From positions 1 to 64,000 of the forward strand of contig CAVSGS010000017.1 in the NCBI GenBank assembly GCA_963727545.1: a DNA stretch of 64,000 nt, given 5' to 3'. The DNA comes from Flexifilum sp963727545 (GTDB taxonomy: Bacteria > Chloroflexota > Anaerolineae > Aggregatilineales > Phototrophicaceae). The position numbers were made by a program, and so were the translations under genes. The notes beneath the pieces are model-generated. The model was given only the letters and a program-made list of their open reading frames with translations. It searched no databases and was not told the DNA's origin. Shown here in pieces: positions 62,376-64,000 of this stretch (position 1 is the stretch's first letter; each line of letters starts with the position of its first letter).

Positions 62376-63233
62376 ATGCCTCTGGTTACACTTTTGCCCG
62401 CCGACGCGACCAGCGCCAGCCGCCAGCGCGCGCAGATCGCGCAGCAATTAGTTGATACCTGCCCGCCCGACCTCGCCGACGACATCGCCCTGACCGGCTC
62501 GACGGCGCGCGGCGTCGCCGACGACGATTCCGATCTCGAACTGAACCTGTGGGCGGAGTCGATCCCGCCGACCGAGGCGCGGGTCGCGTGGCTAACGGCA
62601 GCCGGAGCGAGCGATCTTCAGGTCGAGGACGCGCCCCGCCCGGATGACTCCTACTGGATCAAGTTCCGCTGGGGCGATCTGTCCGCCGAGGTCGGCTGGC
62701 AGACCTTCGCCGCCCTGCACGCCCAAATCGAGCACATCCGCTCCGGCGCGACGCTGGAACGCAAAGTGCTGGCTTTCGGCGACGTGATCGCCAACGCGAT
62801 CCCCCTGCGCGGCGATCAGGTGAAAGCGGAACAGATTATTCTGGCGGGCTACTCCGACGCGGTGCAGCGCGGCATCGTCCAACTGGCGCTCGATCAGTGG
62901 TCGCAGCCGCAACGCTGGGCGACCGCGCGGCGGCTCGCCCGTCATGGCGAGCGGTTGGCGCTGAGTCGTCAGCTGGTGGACGATCTCGACCTCGCGCTGC
63001 GCTTGCTCTACGCGGTCAATCGCCGCTGGGAGCCGAGCGCCAAATGGACGCTGACCGTCGCCCGCGCGTTCGCCCCCGCCGACCTGATCAAGCGGATCGA
63101 CGACGTGCTGGGCTATCCCTCGCTGACGCGGCGCGTCGAATTCTGCGCTCAGCTCTGCCGCGATCTGCTGGCGCTGGTGCCGGTCGAATACGACGTCTCA
63201 ACCGCGCTGGCAACACTGAACCGAGCGTTATAG
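62376..63233 (+). CDS. Nucleotidyltransferase-fold protein
   Basis: 285 residues. The nucleotidyltransferase core is GSTARGVADDDSDLELNLW (G-S at the start and D-x-D acids), followed by YWIKFRWGDLSAEVGWQTF, which supplies a third acid. The helical C-terminal half, including LRLLYAVNRRWEPSAKW, resembles DUF4037-type nucleotidyltransferases. Such proteins are found as toxin, antibiotic-modifying or tRNA-modifying enzymes; I cannot choose between these. It starts 60 bases after the permease stop, so may be co-transcribed. Confidence 0.8.
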   Translation: MPLVTLLPADATSASRQRAQIAQQLVDTCPPDLADDIALTGSTARGVADDDSDLELNLWAESIPPTEARVAWLTAAGASDLQVEDAPRPDDSYWIKFRWGDLSAEVGWQTFAALHAQIEHIRSGATLERKVLAFGDVIANAIPLRGDQVKAEQIILAGYSDAVQRGIVQLALDQWSQPQRWATARRLARHGERLALSRQLVDDLDLALRLLYAVNRRWEPSAKWTLTVARAFAPADLIKRIDDVLGYPSLTRRVEFCAQLCRDLLALVPVEYDVSTALATLNRAL

Positions 63234-63284
63234 GGGCTTTATCCGGGGTGGAAATGGAGTCTGCTCCCTCAAGCGCCCATTTTC

Positions 63285-63319
63285 GCCCCTCGCCTAGGGA
63301 GAGGGGTCGGGGGTGAGGT
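63285..63319. repeat. Stem element at the end of the GNAT gene
   Basis: GCCCCTCGCCTAGGGAGAGGGG stem followed by TCGGGGGTGAGG, abutting the GNAT stop at 63325. It lies between converging nucleotidyltransferase and GNAT genes. Confidence 0.7.
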
Positions 63320-63324
63320 CAGAA

Positions 63325-64000
63325 CTATGGTTCTCGCTCCGGCACCCGCGCCACCGACAACCGCACCGGCGTGAAATACTTGAGCCAGAACGCCCGCGCA
63401 TAGGGATTGAACGACTCGAAATCGACCGAGCAGCGAGCGAAACCGCGCGCCGCGTAATCCTTCAGCGCCGCGTCGAGCAGCGCCGCGCCCGTCCCCTTGC
63501 TGCGACTCGTCGCGCGGACAAACGCGCCGGTGCAGTGCAGCTTTGTCCGGCGCATCGAGGATCGCTGCCGCGCCGTCGCCGTGCGGCTCGAAGCGCATCA
63601 TACCGATCAAGTCGCCGCCGTCCAGCGCCAGCCAGTAGGCTTGATCCGCCCCGCTGATGAACGCAGCGATTTCGTCGGCGCTGGTCGGATCGTAAGCCGC
63701 CATCAGGATCGGCGGCTCGCGGTAATACTGCGCGTGATCCAGTTCCAGCCGGGTGATCGCGGGCACGTCGGCGGCGGACGCCTTGCGGATGGTGATCCCG
63801 TCCGGCGGCGGCGCGTTGATCGGATCGATCGAGCGAATCCCATCGACGACGATCAAGCCGAAGCCGTTCCAGAACCAGAAATCTTGCAGCGAGCGATCCT
63901 GCGCCAGCAGCGAGATCGCGTAGACGCCGCAGCCCGCCGCCGCCCACTTGGATGCAGCATCGTTCAACAGCGCGCGATAGACGGCGTTTTTGTCGCTGGT
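63325..64000 (-). pseudogene. GNAT acetyltransferase, partial, frameshifted
   Basis: The gene runs off the window end: the frame is open at 64000 (upstream TSDKNAVYRALLNDAAS). A first half-domain (GVYAISLLAQDRSLQDFW) is followed by a GNAT domain: ITIRKASAADVPAITRLE, YWLALDGGDLIGMMRFEP. After an extra base in the run 63542-63544 the next frame holds KLHCTGAFVRATSRSKGTGAALLDAALKDYAA with the acetyl-CoA loop RSKGTGAALL, then SVDFESFNPYARAFWLKYF to the stop at 63325. The shift lies at a KLHCTG junction. Confidence 0.8.

Noticed and set aside
60507..62447. 646-codon open frame opposite the FtsX permease
   Set aside because: Composition is His/Arg/Gln/Asp repeats of a shadow frame; the plus-strand gene has clear membrane and family features.
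1071..64000. Programmed +1 ribosomal frameshifting as the cause of the ten +1 lesions
   Set aside because: The sites have no shared shift-prone codon with a following stop or rare codon, and they fall in unrelated genes. Sequence error or mutation is simpler.

Overview
The window looks like part of a chromosome (or metagenome bin) of a heterotrophic Chloroflexota bacterium, most likely class Anaerolineae. This is an inference from the GC-rich, intergenically repeat-rich DNA, the exported binding proteins with A-x-A-Q signal cleavage and Ala/Thr/Pro/Glu linkers, and the unusual density of sugar and peptide ABC operons. No rRNA, tRNA, CRISPR array, integrase or complete insertion sequence was seen.

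Layout. 1-10.6 kb: the 5' end of a DUF5060-type glycosidase, then a sugar operon (DUF2291 lipoprotein, RbsA-like ATPase with two lesions, RbsC-like permease, a binding protein that is an almost perfect internal duplication, split transketolase, glycerol-kinase-like FGGY kinase, fucose-isomerase-like protein). 10.6-22.4 kb: an HTH remnant, a Gfo/Idh/MocA dehydrogenase, a decayed GH42 beta-galactosidase, a LacI regulator, a family-1 sugar ABC transporter, a FAD oxidoreductase, a second Gfo/Idh/MocA protein, an alpha/beta hydrolase and an MFS carrier. 22.6-26 kb: an MMPL/RND exporter divergent from a TetR regulator, with a clear operator between them. 26-41.5 kb: hydantoinase A and B, a Dpp-type peptide ABC transporter, a second hydantoinase-A-like protein, a DUF917 protein, a rhodanese, an amidohydrolase and a DeoR regulator. 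41.6-53.2 kb: two deoxysugar/polyol modules, one fucose/rhamnose-like (isomerase, aldolase, rhamnulokinase) and one galactitol/tagatose-like (LacI, aldo-keto reductase, FGGY kinase, GatD-like dehydrogenase, class II aldolase, PfkB kinase). 53.3-64 kb: polyphosphate kinase, two overlapping GAF-PAS-cyclase genes, a large FtsX-type permease, a nucleotidyltransferase and a GNAT acetyltransferase cut by the window end.

The strongest observation is the cyclase pair at 55.7-59.3 kb. One paralogue keeps both metal-binding aspartates but has lost the transition-state Asn/Arg; the other has lost both aspartates but keeps the Asn/Arg. Together they should form one composite active site, like mammalian C1/C2 adenylyl cyclase. 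Second is the 906-bp in-frame duplication that makes a two-headed sugar-binding protein.

Ten genes carry a single extra base that breaks the frame, and every one is a +1 insertion. Several share the same local context, so many may be sequence or assembly errors rather than real decay. The decayed GH42 gene and the in-frame stop in the ATPase look different in kind. The intergenic regions carry at least four families of small palindromic repeats. One, with arms starting GTAGGGGC, has a centre that varies between copies but stays self-complementary.
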